DNA of 33,675 nucleotides from Acidobacteriota bacterium (GTDB lineage Bacteria > Acidobacteriota > Vicinamibacteria > Fen-336). Both the position numbers and the translations under genes were made by a program. Of the stretch, positions 16,359 through 24,992 are shown one piece after another; within the stretch, counting starts at the first letter, position 1, and every line of letters begins with the position of its first letter. The notes beneath the pieces are model-generated. The model saw nothing but the letters and a program-made list of their open reading frames with translations, ran no database searches and was not told the DNA's origin. The DNA lies in the NCBI GenBank assembly GCA_022340585.1, contig JAJDNS010000230.1:1-33675 (forward strand), in the 5' to 3' direction.

Positions 16359-17713
16359 GGCGACGGGAGAGAGGCGGGCGGGGTGTCGGCGATCGCCTCC
16401 TCGTCCCGATCCCAGTAGAGCTTGCGGCCTTCGCGGTACGCCCGGGTGGCCATGATGACCCCCACCGAGTGCCAGTAGCCGGTCCTCACGTGGCCGTTGG
16501 TCTCCTGGTTCCGCGACCGCATGCAGTCCACCCAGTTGTCCAGGTGCCACTTGCTGTCGTCGGACACGCCGGTGGGAGGGAGCTCACCGTACTCCTCCGA
16601 GGTCACGACGCGGGCCTGTCCCTTCCTGACCGCGGCCTGCATCCCCGCCCAGAAGTCGAAGCCGCCGGGAAGGTCCTGGCCTTCCTCGACCAGGAGCCAA
16701 CGGGGGCTGCCCTCTCCCCCGTGGGCGTACAGCGTGGCGTCCTTTCCGCGGATGAGCGAGTAGTCGCCGAATCGGTTCGCGTAGCTGGAGGAGTAGGAGT
16801 ACAGGATCCCCGGCTCGTCGTACGTGGCCAGCGCCGAGAACGTGTCCGGGTTCTCCCGGATGTCCGGCCAGCCGAAGATCCCGCCATTCGCCACCATGGA
16901 ATCCGGGATGGCGGTGTCGGTGTAGAAGTGCACGAGCCCGATCCCGTGGCTCATCCACTGTGAGGTGATCCCGCCGGAGAAGTCCTTGAAGATCCGGAAC
17001 TCGAAGTACGTCCAGGGGTCGAAGGGCCGGGGCCGTCGGCCGAGCAGCCACCGATCCCAGTCGGTGTCCTCCTCGCGAATCGCGTGGACGTCCGGGTCGT
17101 CGGGCTCGTGCCAGCGGTGGTTGTTGTCGTTCCAGCTCTGCTCGATCTTCGTGACCTGTCCCAGCGCTCCCGATCGCACGATGTCCCGAACCTTGCGCTG
17201 GACGGGATCGCTCACCCATTGCGAGCCCATCTGGACGACCTGCCTCGAGGCCAGAACGGCATCCCGCGCGAGCCGGGCCTCCTCGAGGTTCTCGGCCATG
17301 GGCTTCTCGCAGTAGCAGTCCTTTCCCGCCCCGACGACATCGGCCAGGAGCAGCGCGTGCTGATGGTCCCCGGTCGCGATCATCACCGCGTCCAGGTCCT
17401 TCATCTCGAGCATCTTCTCGGAGTACCTGAACTGCTCGACGTCGGCACCGAACCTCTCCCGGCAGTCCGCTGCCGCCCTCTCCCGATTCTGTGTCCACAG
17501 GTCGCAGACCGCCACGACCCCGAGGTTCTTCTCCTGGAAGGACATCTCCACCATGCGCCGGTGGCCGGCGCTGCGCGCACCGCACCCCAGGAACCCGATG
17601 TTGATCCGGTCGTTCGCCCCGAGGACGCGGCCGTAGGATCGAGCGCTCGCGGCCGCGGCGGCGACCGCCGCCCCGGAGGTCTTCATGAAGCGACGACGGG
17701 TCTGACCTTTCAT
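16334..17713 (-). CDS. Tat-exported Gfo/Idh/MocA family oxidoreductase
   Basis: This 459-residue protein is the last gene of the minus-strand envelope/saccharide cluster. The twin-arginine signal is TRRRFMKTS (5-13), followed by an Ala-rich stretch. The Rossmann loop is FLGCGARSAG (41-50) and the EKP motif is at 136-138 (YCEKPMA). The C-terminal domain has the Trp/Asp-rich segment near DTDWDRWLLGRRPRPFDPW that is usual in the large exported members. It probably oxidises or epimerises a sugar in the periplasm using a bound NAD(P). GGGAGAGG precedes the ATG. It starts 16 bases after the stop of the preceding family member, so the two are cotranscribed and may act together. The 3' end overlaps the convergent tricorn gene by 25 bases. 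Confidence 0.93.
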   Translation of the reverse strand: MKGQTRRRFMKTSGAAVAAAAASARSYGRVLGANDRINIGFLGCGARSAGHRRMVEMSFQEKNLGVVAVCDLWTQNRERAAADCRERFGADVEQFRYSEKMLEMKDLDAVMIATGDHQHALLLADVVGAGKDCYCEKPMAENLEEARLARDAVLASRQVVQMGSQWVSDPVQRKVRDIVRSGALGQVTKIEQSWNDNNHRWHEPDDPDVHAIREEDTDWDRWLLGRRPRPFDPWTYFEFRIFKDFSGGITSQWMSHGIGLVHFYTDTAIPDSMVANGGIFGWPDIRENPDTFSALATYDEPGILYSYSSSYANRFGDYSLIRGKDATLYAHGGEGSPRWLLVEEGQDLPGGFDFWAGMQAAVRKGQARVVTSEEYGELPPTGVSDDSKWHLDNWVDCMRSRNQETNGHVRTGYWHSVGVIMATRAYREGRKLYWDRDEEAIADTPPASLPSPQGRAVRG

Positions 17714-17729
17714 TCTGCCTCTCCCTCTC

Positions 17730-19097
17730 CTATGCGGGCCACGCCGGGGGGATCTCGACGAGGTCGTGGATCTTCACCCTCTCTCCGGTCTCGATCGACG
17801 TCCGGGCCGCGATGCCGATGAGACTCGAAAGGACACCCTCCCGGCTGCCGGCCCGCTGACCGAGGGGGTCCGATCGATCCGGGGCGAACAGGGAGTCCTT
17901 CAGCTTCTCGTCGGCCCCGCCGTGCCCGCCCGTGCCCCGCTGCACCGTCCAGGTCCTCGTGTCCCCGAAGATCCTGGTGACGCGGAGGTGTCCCGCCCCG
18001 TCCACCTCCCAGGGCTGCCGGTCGAAGATCCTCACGTCCAGACGGCCCTTCTCCCCGTTGAAGGCGATGGACTGCCCCTCGTAGGGCATGTAGGCGTTGA
18101 GGGAGTAGTTGAGGAGGGTGCCGTTTCCATAGCGCACCCCCACCGTCATCGCGTCGTAGGTGTCGATGGCGTTGTCCCACACGCAGCCGTCGCGGAAGTA
18201 GCCGTCCTCCGACTCGCAGTTGACGTAGAGATCCATGTACCGCTGGCTCTGGGTGATGTCCCAGTAGAAGTCGCACCGCTCCTGGAACGGGCAGCCCCGG
18301 CAGCGCCGGGAGCGGAAGGACCCGTTCCCCCCGTAGAACTCCACCCCGCCGAAGGCGTGGACCTCGGCGGGCTCGGCCTCCAGCCACCAGTTCATCTGGT
18401 CGAAGTGGTGCGACGCCTTGTGGACGAGGAGGGAGCCAGAGAAGCGCTTCTTCCCGTGCCACCGCCGGAAGTAGCTGGCCCCGTGATCGACGTCGAGGTA
18501 CTCGTGGAACTCGGCGGAGATGATCCGGCCGAGCTCTCCCGACATCAAGACCTTCTTGATCTCCTCGCTCACCGCGCCGTGCCGGGCGTTGAAGGTGGTG
18601 AGGACCCGCCGCCCCGAGCGCCTCTCGGCCTCGAGGATGGCCCGGCACTGCTCGGTCTCCGTGGCCAGGGGCTTCTCCGAGATGGCGTCGCAGCCCAGCT
18701 CCAGGGCCGCGACGACGTAGTCGGAGTGGAAGCAGTCGGTCGTGGTCACCAGCACCGCGTCGGGCCCGGTGTCCCGGATCATCTTCTCGAAATCTCCCGA
18801 GTGATAGACCGGGAGATCCAGACCGATGTACTCCCGGGCGTACTCCGCCCGCTTTCGGTTGATGTCGCAGAGGCCCACGAGCTCCACCTGCTCGGCGTGG
18901 GTCTCCATCAGCGCCTTGCCCCAGGTCGAGGATCCCCGGCTTCCGGTGCCCACGAGGACGAGGCGGCGCTTCCCCGCGGGCGGCGCGGCCGACACACCGA
19001 CAGAAGCGGCCAGGGGAAGGACCGCGGCGGCCCCCGCGACCCTCACGCCCTTCCCCACGAACTGGCGTCGGTCGATCTCGTGTCGTTCCTGGCTCAT
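17730..19097 (-). CDS. Tat-exported Gfo/Idh/MocA family oxidoreductase with Cys cluster
   Basis: This 455-residue protein has a Tat-type signal DRRQFVGKG (9-17) and a hydrophobic Ala/Val stretch ending near SAAPP (39). The Rossmann loop is VLVGTGSRGSS (47-57), and SEKPLATETE carries the EKP motif. Cys266, Cys269 and Cys275 form a C-x2-C-x5-C cluster (CRGCPFQERC). This looks like part of a metal or structural site and is absent from the other four family members here. ATG 19097 is chosen because GGAGGA lies five bases upstream. A GTG 39 bases further up is an alternative but has no spaced ribosome-binding site. It lies between the DUF6807 lipoprotein gene (66-base gap) and the second exported oxidoreductase (16-base gap). 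Confidence 0.92.
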   Translation of the reverse strand: MSQERHEIDRRQFVGKGVRVAGAAAVLPLAASVGVSAAPPAGKRRLVLVGTGSRGSSTWGKALMETHAEQVELVGLCDINRKRAEYAREYIGLDLPVYHSGDFEKMIRDTGPDAVLVTTTDCFHSDYVVAALELGCDAISEKPLATETEQCRAILEAERRSGRRVLTTFNARHGAVSEEIKKVLMSGELGRIISAEFHEYLDVDHGASYFRRWHGKKRFSGSLLVHKASHHFDQMNWWLEAEPAEVHAFGGVEFYGGNGSFRSRRCRGCPFQERCDFYWDITQSQRYMDLYVNCESEDGYFRDGCVWDNAIDTYDAMTVGVRYGNGTLLNYSLNAYMPYEGQSIAFNGEKGRLDVRIFDRQPWEVDGAGHLRVTRIFGDTRTWTVQRGTGGHGGADEKLKDSLFAPDRSDPLGQRAGSREGVLSSLIGIAARTSIETGERVKIHDLVEIPPAWPA

Positions 19098-19163
19098 CGC
19101 GTCCTCCACTGCAAGAAACCTCCCGTCGACGCCCACCTCCGCCCCTTCGAGCGGGCTCGGGGT

Positions 19164-20234
19164 CTACTGTCCGGCGTACTCCTTCTGCCACTCCTGGATC
19201 TCGGCGGTCGAGACCACGCCGCGATGCACCACCAGCCGGTAGCGCAGGACGAGGGACCGGTCCGCGGGAACGTCGACCGCCTCCCTTCCCGGGAAGACGG
19301 GATTCTGCATGCTGCTCTTCTGCCGCAGGATCCAGGGCGGCGGGAACCCCGGTGAGATCGGGTGGACGAGGATCGCGACCCCGCTCTTCGTCCCGTCCTT
19401 CCCGTACGGCGCCGACAGGTCCACCCACGGTCCGGCCTCCACCTGCAGCTCGTCCGGGGTCACCGGCCCACCCTCGCCGGTGAAGACCAGGCCGTCGGGC
19501 ATCCGGACCCGGACCGAGAACCCGCCGTAGCCCTTGGGGTCCTCCGAGCCACCGATCCGGATGCCCGGCGCCACCGCCCGGAGGGCGATCTCGAAATCGA
19601 TCGCGCGGGTGTCGCCAGCGACGGGATGGACGGTGATGGTGGTGTGCTCCTCCACGAAGGGCCCTCCGTCGCGGAACCGCGGGGAGAGCCACTGCACCTC
19701 GGCTTCGAGCCGCGCCGCGGACGCGCTCACGTGCGTCTGGACCCGATCCACGCGGGTGGTGAAGTCCTCCAGCGTCCAGCCGTCGCCGAGTCGCTCCGCT
19801 CCGTCCCAGAGCTGGTGCCAGGCCCAGAAGATGCCGCGCTGGTGGAGGTGATCCTCCGGGAAGTCCTCGGTCAGGACGTCCCCGTCCAGGCTCATGAGGG
19901 GGTGGATGTAGTTGTTGCGAGGGAACTGGCCGTCGTGGTCCTTCAGCTCACGCTGGTAGAAGAGAACCACCTGCCCGCCGTCGCGCACCTCGAGGCCGTC
20001 GTCCGATTCCCGGATCTCGAAGGGCGATCGCTCCGCGGGGTCGGCTTCCCGGCCGTCGCCGACCTCCCGCGGTGAGCACGCGGACGCTGCAAGTGCCGTC
20101 GCGGAGACCAGGGCCAGAAGCGAGAGGCTCCACCTCACCGGGCGAGACCAGGGCCTCCTCCGCGGCGGGTCTCCCGGAGGGCCGCTGAGCTCCGATCGCC
20201 GCACCTCATCGACGGGTCGCGCTGTACTCGACAC
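19164..20234 (-). CDS. DUF6807 (PmoA-like) family lipoprotein
   Basis: This 356-residue protein is predicted to be membrane-anchored. A basic N-terminus and hydrophobic helix (about 34-50) end in AASAC, a lipobox with acylated Cys53. The body matches the DUF6807 family, historically labelled methane oxygenase PmoA but unrelated to methane oxidation. The diagnostic segment here is the His-rich DHLHQRGIFWAW (128-139), with YIHPLMSLDGDVLTEDFPE just before it. Members occur with Gfo/Idh/MocA genes in saccharide loci. The reaction is not established, and a sugar-binding or lyase role is only inferred. The start is a GTG with GGGGAG eight bases upstream. It overlaps the end of the glycoside hydrolase gene by 29 bases. 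A GTG at 20204 is an alternative without Shine-Dalgarno. Confidence 0.85.
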   Translation of the reverse strand: MSSTARPVDEVRRSELSGPPGDPPRRRPWSRPVRWSLSLLALVSATALAASACSPREVGDGREADPAERSPFEIRESDDGLEVRDGGQVVLFYQRELKDHDGQFPRNNYIHPLMSLDGDVLTEDFPEDHLHQRGIFWAWHQLWDGAERLGDGWTLEDFTTRVDRVQTHVSASAARLEAEVQWLSPRFRDGGPFVEEHTTITVHPVAGDTRAIDFEIALRAVAPGIRIGGSEDPKGYGGFSVRVRMPDGLVFTGEGGPVTPDELQVEAGPWVDLSAPYGKDGTKSGVAILVHPISPGFPPPWILRQKSSMQNPVFPGREAVDVPADRSLVLRYRLVVHRGVVSTAEIQEWQKEYAGQ

Positions 20235-21930
20235 GGTAGGTCTCCCCTCTCCTGGCAGTGAAGCTCACCTCGTTCCCGGAGGTGTCCGCCGGTATCGACG
20301 CCTCGCCCGCCGTCACCCGGGGCTCGCCCTCGCCCGAGTCCGCGGAGAAGACCACGCGGAGGCTTCGATCGAAACCCGACCGGACCTCGACGGAGTGGTC
20401 GTCGGGATAGCGTACGTTCAGCTTGCCGAGCTTCAGCCAGCGTCCCGCCGCCCCCCTCGGCACCCGGATGGTGCGGTAGTCCTCCTGCACACCGTAGACA
20501 TTGTGGACGATCATGCTCCACGCCACCCCGGACATCCCGAGTCCGGGCACCCCCAGAGGCTCCCCCGTCTCCGGGTCGTAGTGCTCGCTGATCCCCTCCG
20601 CCTCGATCAGCTCCGTCATCCTCAGGGTCAGCTCCAGGGCCAGGTCGTGGTGCCCGTAGCGGGCGAGCCCCAGGGCCACCAGGTAGGTCGTCGGGGGCCA
20701 CATGTCTCCCCTCCAGTAGCCCTTCGGGTCGTACTGCGGCTCGTCCCGCGCGATGGTGGGAACCGGGTACCTGGTCCACCACCGATCGGGGTCCTGGAGC
20801 TGCCGCGCCAGCTCCGATCCCTGCTCGACCGTCGCCGCCCCCGCGGTCAGGGGCAGGAAGCCCTGGGGAGTCCGCACCATGATCCGCCGGTCGCTGTCGC
20901 GGTCGAGGCTGTAGAAGAAGCGGGTCTGCGGGTCCCACATCTTGCGCTGGATGGCCTCGACGCGACGAGCGATCATGATCTGATATCGCCGGGCCAGGTC
21001 GTCTCTCCCGAGCTCCGTCGCGATCTCGACGAGCGCCCGCTCGCTCATCAGCAGGAACGACGTCTGCTCGACCCCCTCCACGTTGCCGTACCACTCTCCT
21101 CCCGTGTCGCGCCGCGGGTGGGGGGTCATCTTCATGCCGTCCAGTGGCAGGTGGAAGTCGAAGGTCTCGAAGCGCGCGGTCTGGAGGAGGGTGTTGTTCG
21201 CCACCGCCTCGTAGGCGCCGTACTCGATGAGACCGTCCCCGTCCACGTCGCGCTCGGTCGAGTACCACTCGTCGAAGGCCACGAGCCAGGGCAGCGCCTG
21301 CTCGATCAGGGCCCGGTCGTTCGTCTGGCGGTAGACGGCGAGGGCCCCCCAGCCCAGGATCGGGATCTGCGAGTAGCCCACCGGAGGCCAGGCCCTGCCG
21401 TCCTTCCTGAGCGACCGCGCCCCCATGAAGTTGGGCACCATGCCGTAGCGCAGGCTGCCCTCGGGGGCCAGCGGGTTGTTCTCGACGGTGTAGCGGTAGT
21501 TGTCGAAGGCCTCGCGCACCACCGCGTCGTCGTCCAGTGGAGCGAAGGCGATCAGGACGAACATCGTGTCCCAGATCCACTGCCCGGTGAAGTAGGCCCC
21601 CCCGGGGGCGAACCATCGGTAGGGCAGCTCGGGAGGCATGGGCTCGAAGAGCTTTCCGTACACGCACTGGCGGTAGATCTTCTCGACGAGGGCGTTGACC
21701 CTCGCGTCCTCGGTCCCCACGAGCCGTCCGAGCCGGGGCGCGTATTCGGCGATCCGTCTCTCCGCCTGCCGCTGGAACTCGGCGGGCATCGGCTGGGCGT
21801 GGGGCTCGGATCGCTCGGGGCTCGGATCCTGGGCCGGGGCGACGCCGCCCGCCAGCGCCAGGCTCGCCGCCATCGCCGCCACGGGCGCGGGGCCCAGCCG
21901 TCTCCGTCTCTCGCGCTCACTCGCTCCCAA
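20206..21930 (-). CDS. exported (alpha/alpha)6-barrel glycoside hydrolase, GH63/MGH1-like
   Basis: This 574-residue protein has an Arg-rich N-terminus plus hydrophobic helix (about 12-34, cleavage near APAQ). The central region has the tryptophan/aspartate-rich motifs of trehalase/GH63/mannosylglycerate-hydrolase-type barrels: GQWIWDTMF (about 116-124), ENNPLAPEGSL and KGYWRGDMWPPTTYL. Asp residues of WDT and RGDMWP are good candidates for the catalytic acid and for substrate binding. The last 80 residues look like a small beta domain. It should release sugar from an oligosaccharide or glycoside outside the cytoplasm. The linkage is unknown. The start is a TTG at 21930 with GAGG upstream, and it overlaps the preceding gene by 14 bases, a strong sign of translational coupling. 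Confidence 0.87.
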   Translation of the reverse strand: MGASERERRRRLGPAPVAAMAASLALAGGVAPAQDPSPERSEPHAQPMPAEFQRQAERRIAEYAPRLGRLVGTEDARVNALVEKIYRQCVYGKLFEPMPPELPYRWFAPGGAYFTGQWIWDTMFVLIAFAPLDDDAVVREAFDNYRYTVENNPLAPEGSLRYGMVPNFMGARSLRKDGRAWPPVGYSQIPILGWGALAVYRQTNDRALIEQALPWLVAFDEWYSTERDVDGDGLIEYGAYEAVANNTLLQTARFETFDFHLPLDGMKMTPHPRRDTGGEWYGNVEGVEQTSFLLMSERALVEIATELGRDDLARRYQIMIARRVEAIQRKMWDPQTRFFYSLDRDSDRRIMVRTPQGFLPLTAGAATVEQGSELARQLQDPDRWWTRYPVPTIARDEPQYDPKGYWRGDMWPPTTYLVALGLARYGHHDLALELTLRMTELIEAEGISEHYDPETGEPLGVPGLGMSGVAWSMIVHNVYGVQEDYRTIRVPRGAAGRWLKLGKLNVRYPDDHSVEVRSGFDRSLRVVFSADSGEGEPRVTAGEASIPADTSGNEVSFTARRGETYRVEYSATRR

Positions 21931-24112
21931 CGCCTGCCTCGATCCCGTCCTCGTCCGGTCCCGCGAAGAGAGCCCCGAGCCGGACCCAGAGCCCGTCCCG
22001 CTCGTTCGCCTTCAGGGCAATCGTCCACTCGACTTCCCTGAGCGTCGCCCGGGCCTCTTCGAAGTGAAAGGCCTCCCAGGGAACCTGCCCGGGATGCAGT
22101 CTCGACTTTCCCCCGTACGCGTCGAGCCAGCGGCCCGTGGCCAGGCGCTCCATCAGATCGCGGTAGGGACGGTAGTCGAGGTACAGGGAGCGCCACAGGG
22201 GGGGGTGGTCAGGCACGTCGAGGACGAGCACCGCGTTCACCGGCATCGTCAGCTCGGCCCGCCCGCCGATCACCTCGTGGGTCGCGACGGTGCGGCCCAG
22301 CAGCTGCACGTGGACACGCCCCTTCGCCACCGGCGTCCCGGCCCCCGGCTCGACCAGGGTCAGGCGCACGTGGGCCTCGAGGGCAGCAGGATCTCCGGCG
22401 CCCTCCGGCCTGAAGTAGAACGGGCTGGTCAAGGCCACGTCGCTCTCCGGGGACAGCGCGGGGACAGGTCGTCCGGCCACGATATCGTCGCACACTCGCA
22501 TCACGTCGAGTGCTTCGGGCGAACGGCCGGCGTTGCCACCATAGACCTTGACCACGTACCAGGCTCTCTCGGTCTCGCGGAGAGTGACCTCCTCCTCGAG
22601 CCGGCGCCGGCGCTGGTCCCGCAGATCCCAGAGCCGGTGGACCCGGCCGTTGCGGAAGAGGACGACGTAGCTCAGGTGATCGTCCCGGTCGCCGGAGGCG
22701 AAGGCCCGGATGCGCAGCCGGTGGTCCGTGCCGTCGGCGGGAACCACGTCGCCGACCTCGTAGCGGTCGTCGATCTCGGCCAGGACGATCGGCCCCGAGG
22801 TCACGAAGGTGCGACCGGCCTTCACCGCCGCCACCACCCGATCCATGCTCGTCTCGGGTCCCACCTTCAGGTACGTCCGCATGGAGCCGTAGTAGAAGCG
22901 CGAGGGGGGATCGTAGCCGCCGTCGAGCTCGGCCACCGGGGTCATGCGGTAGCCCTCGTTCAGGACGTGAAACCAGAGGTTCTGATAGAAGTAGTGATCG
23001 TGGTCGTAGCCCATGACCACCAGGGCGTCCCAGAGACCGCCGGCGAGCAGCCCGAAGGCCAGGTGGCTGCCCACGTTGGTCGTGTACTTCTCCACGTCGT
23101 CGCGCTCCTGCCACCACCAAGACGTCGGGTGCGGGACCACCGCGACCGCGCCCTCCGCCTCCTTGATTCGGGGCACCAGCTCGACGTCGGGGATCGAGGG
23201 GAAGGGCAGGCTCTCGAACGACCAGGTGGGGTTGCGCGACACCTGGTAGTACTCGTCCTCGTAGGTCTGGTCCATGCTCTCGACGTAGTACCCGCGAGTG
23301 GAGCCGAGCCCGAACCAGAACGTGTGCCCGGTCCGGTACTTCGGCATCTCCGCCCCGTAGTGGATGAGGAAGTGCTCGTCCGAGAAGGCGGCGTAGCCCT
23401 CTCGCCAGTCCTCGTCGCCGTACCCGGCCCACCCCTGGCACACGGCCAGGAAGTCCACGCCCTGGGCCCGGCAGATTCGCCGCACCGTCTTCAACATCGG
23501 GTCGTCCCGGTGCTGGTCCGTGTAGAGGTGGGCGTGTCCGTCGCCATTCACCCACCCCAGGGCCCTCAGCGGCACCCAGGGCGTCAGGGCCACCCGGGCC
23601 TCGACCCCGGCCCCCGGCGTCACCTCAAAGTTGCGCCGCTGCGAGACGTAGTCGATCCCGTGGTGCACCTCGAGGGTGTACGTCCCCGGGGTCAGGTCCA
23701 CCGAGAACCGACCATCCTCCTCGGTGAAGATGCCGGGCAGATGCTCGTAGCGGGTCGCCACGAGCGCTCCCTGCCGGTCCCGGACGACGACGCGGGCCGG
23801 CAGCGGCTGGCCCGTCTCCGCGTCGAAGACCTGACCGGCGACTCCCGGCCCGTCTTCCGCCACGCTGATCTCGATGCCCGCGACCACGGAGGCTCCGGCA
23901 CCTTCGGCCACGCGGGCCCTCGAGCCCCGTGCCGAATGGCCTGCGGGCACGCCCAGCACCCGAGTGTGGGCCACGGTCGCGCCCGCCTCGCCCGCTTTCC
24001 GCAGCGCCGCTCCCGGCGACGCCCGGCTCGTCAGCCCGATTCCGAGGACCAGCACGGCGAGCGCGAGCCCACCCGACCTCGCCCGTCTCGACCCGTGACG
24101 CCAGGATCCCAT
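21917..24112 (-). CDS. exported CehA/McbA-type PHP-fold metallohydrolase
   Basis: This 731-residue protein has a Tat-like or Sec signal region (RRARSGG then hydrophobic 14-28). Residues about 88-178 form a carboxypeptidase-regulatory-like beta-sandwich (VAGQVFDAETGQPLPARV ... DLTPGTYTLEV). The PHP-type metal-binding domain follows, starting at GDGHAHLYTD (190-199), with later His/Glu clusters (IHYGAEMPKY and VVPHPTSWWW). CehA/McbA proteins are metal-dependent hydrolases named after carbaryl hydrolases. Most relatives are uncharacterised and occur in envelope catabolic loci. A GAGGTG ribosome-binding site overlaps the stop codon of the upstream channel gene, and the 3' end overlaps the next gene by 14 bases, so it is in the middle of an operon. 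The substrate is unknown. Confidence 0.87.
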   Translation of the reverse strand: MGSWRHGSRRARSGGLALAVLVLGIGLTSRASPGAALRKAGEAGATVAHTRVLGVPAGHSARGSRARVAEGAGASVVAGIEISVAEDGPGVAGQVFDAETGQPLPARVVVRDRQGALVATRYEHLPGIFTEEDGRFSVDLTPGTYTLEVHHGIDYVSQRRNFEVTPGAGVEARVALTPWVPLRALGWVNGDGHAHLYTDQHRDDPMLKTVRRICRAQGVDFLAVCQGWAGYGDEDWREGYAAFSDEHFLIHYGAEMPKYRTGHTFWFGLGSTRGYYVESMDQTYEDEYYQVSRNPTWSFESLPFPSIPDVELVPRIKEAEGAVAVVPHPTSWWWQERDDVEKYTTNVGSHLAFGLLAGGLWDALVVMGYDHDHYFYQNLWFHVLNEGYRMTPVAELDGGYDPPSRFYYGSMRTYLKVGPETSMDRVVAAVKAGRTFVTSGPIVLAEIDDRYEVGDVVPADGTDHRLRIRAFASGDRDDHLSYVVLFRNGRVHRLWDLRDQRRRRLEEEVTLRETERAWYVVKVYGGNAGRSPEALDVMRVCDDIVAGRPVPALSPESDVALTSPFYFRPEGAGDPAALEAHVRLTLVEPGAGTPVAKGRVHVQLLGRTVATHEVIGGRAELTMPVNAVLVLDVPDHPPLWRSLYLDYRPYRDLMERLATGRWLDAYGGKSRLHPGQVPWEAFHFEEARATLREVEWTIALKANERDGLWVRLGALFAGPDEDGIEAGVGSE

Positions 24113-24118
24113 GTCACC

Positions 24119-24919
24119 TCAGATGCGGGCACCGCAGTACTTGCAGAAGTCGGCGTCGGAGTCGTGGCCTCCGACTCCACAGTCCGGGCAGGCCTCGGTC
24201 GTGATGGGCGCGCGCCGGACCTGGGCGAGCTCGACGGTCACGATGCCGGTGGGGACCGCGATGATCCCGTAGCCCAGGATCATCACCACCGACGCCAGCA
24301 GCTTCCCGACAACGGTCTGCGGGGCGATGTCGCCGTAGCCGACGGTGGTCAGGGTCACGATCGCCCAGTACATGCCCTGGGGAATGCTGGTGAAGCCGCT
24401 CGCTTCCCCCTCGACCAGGTACATCAGGGATCCCACGATGAGGACGATAGTGACCACGGTGCCGAGAAAGACGGTGATCTTTCGCATGCTGGCCTGCATC
24501 GCCTCACGCAGCATGCGGGCCTCCCCCACGAAGTGGCCGAGCTTCAGCACGCGGAAGATCCGGAGCAGGCGCAGCGCGCGGATGACGATGAGCGACTGGG
24601 CGCCAGGTATCAGGACGCTCAGGTAGGTGGGAACGATGGCCAGAAGGTCGACGATCCCGAAGAAGCTCAGCGAGTAGCGCAGCGGCCGGCCGACGGTGGC
24701 CAGCCGCAGCACGTACTCCACGGTGAACAGGATGGTGACGATCCACTCGAGGGCGCGGAGGATCGGCCCGTACTGTGCCCGGATCGAGGAAACGCTGTCG
24801 AGCAGCACCGTGACCACGCTGCCCACGATGCAGACGAGCAGGGCCACGTCGAAGGCCTTTCCCGCCGGGGTCTCGGCCTCGAAGATGATCTCGTGGAGTC
24901 GCTCGCGCCAGGGTCGCAT
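24119..24919 (-). CDS. voltage-gated potassium channel with C-terminal zinc ribbon
   Basis: This 266-residue inner-membrane ion channel subunit is expected to be a tetramer. Helices S1 (22-41), S2 (57-75), S3 (86-104) and S5/S6 (149-169, 206-228) are clear. S4 has Arg114, Arg117, Arg120 and Arg123 spaced every third residue, the voltage-sensor pattern. The selectivity filter TVGYGD (192-197) is the K+ signature. After S6, Cys244, Cys247, Cys259 and Cys262 form a CPDC/CKYC zinc ribbon at the very C-terminus, which may be a small regulatory or tetramerisation module. ATG 24919 fits the family N-terminus. A GTG at 24928 would add three residues, and the Shine-Dalgarno is weak. It sits only six bases before the metallohydrolase gene and may be the first gene of that operon. 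Confidence 0.92.
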   Translation of the reverse strand: MRPWRERLHEIIFEAETPAGKAFDVALLVCIVGSVVTVLLDSVSSIRAQYGPILRALEWIVTILFTVEYVLRLATVGRPLRYSLSFFGIVDLLAIVPTYLSVLIPGAQSLIVIRALRLLRIFRVLKLGHFVGEARMLREAMQASMRKITVFLGTVVTIVLIVGSLMYLVEGEASGFTSIPQGMYWAIVTLTTVGYGDIAPQTVVGKLLASVVMILGYGIIAVPTGIVTVELAQVRRAPITTEACPDCGVGGHDSDADFCKYCGARI

Positions 24920-24992
24920 CGCGTGCACTGCCGGTGCTGAGTCTAGTACAACTCCTGGCGCAGGATTCCCCGACCCTGAGCCCACACGGGCG

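Noticed and set aside
13002..16550. A 1182-codon open frame antisense to the tricorn gene
   Set aside because: It lies opposite a protein with intact catalytic residues and propeller repeats. The antisense product shows no domain or motif.
19164..20234. Methane monooxygenase subunit PmoA
   Set aside because: The family was once labelled PmoA, but this protein is a lipoprotein with a DUF6807 body. It lacks the membrane helices of the true particulate methane monooxygenase.
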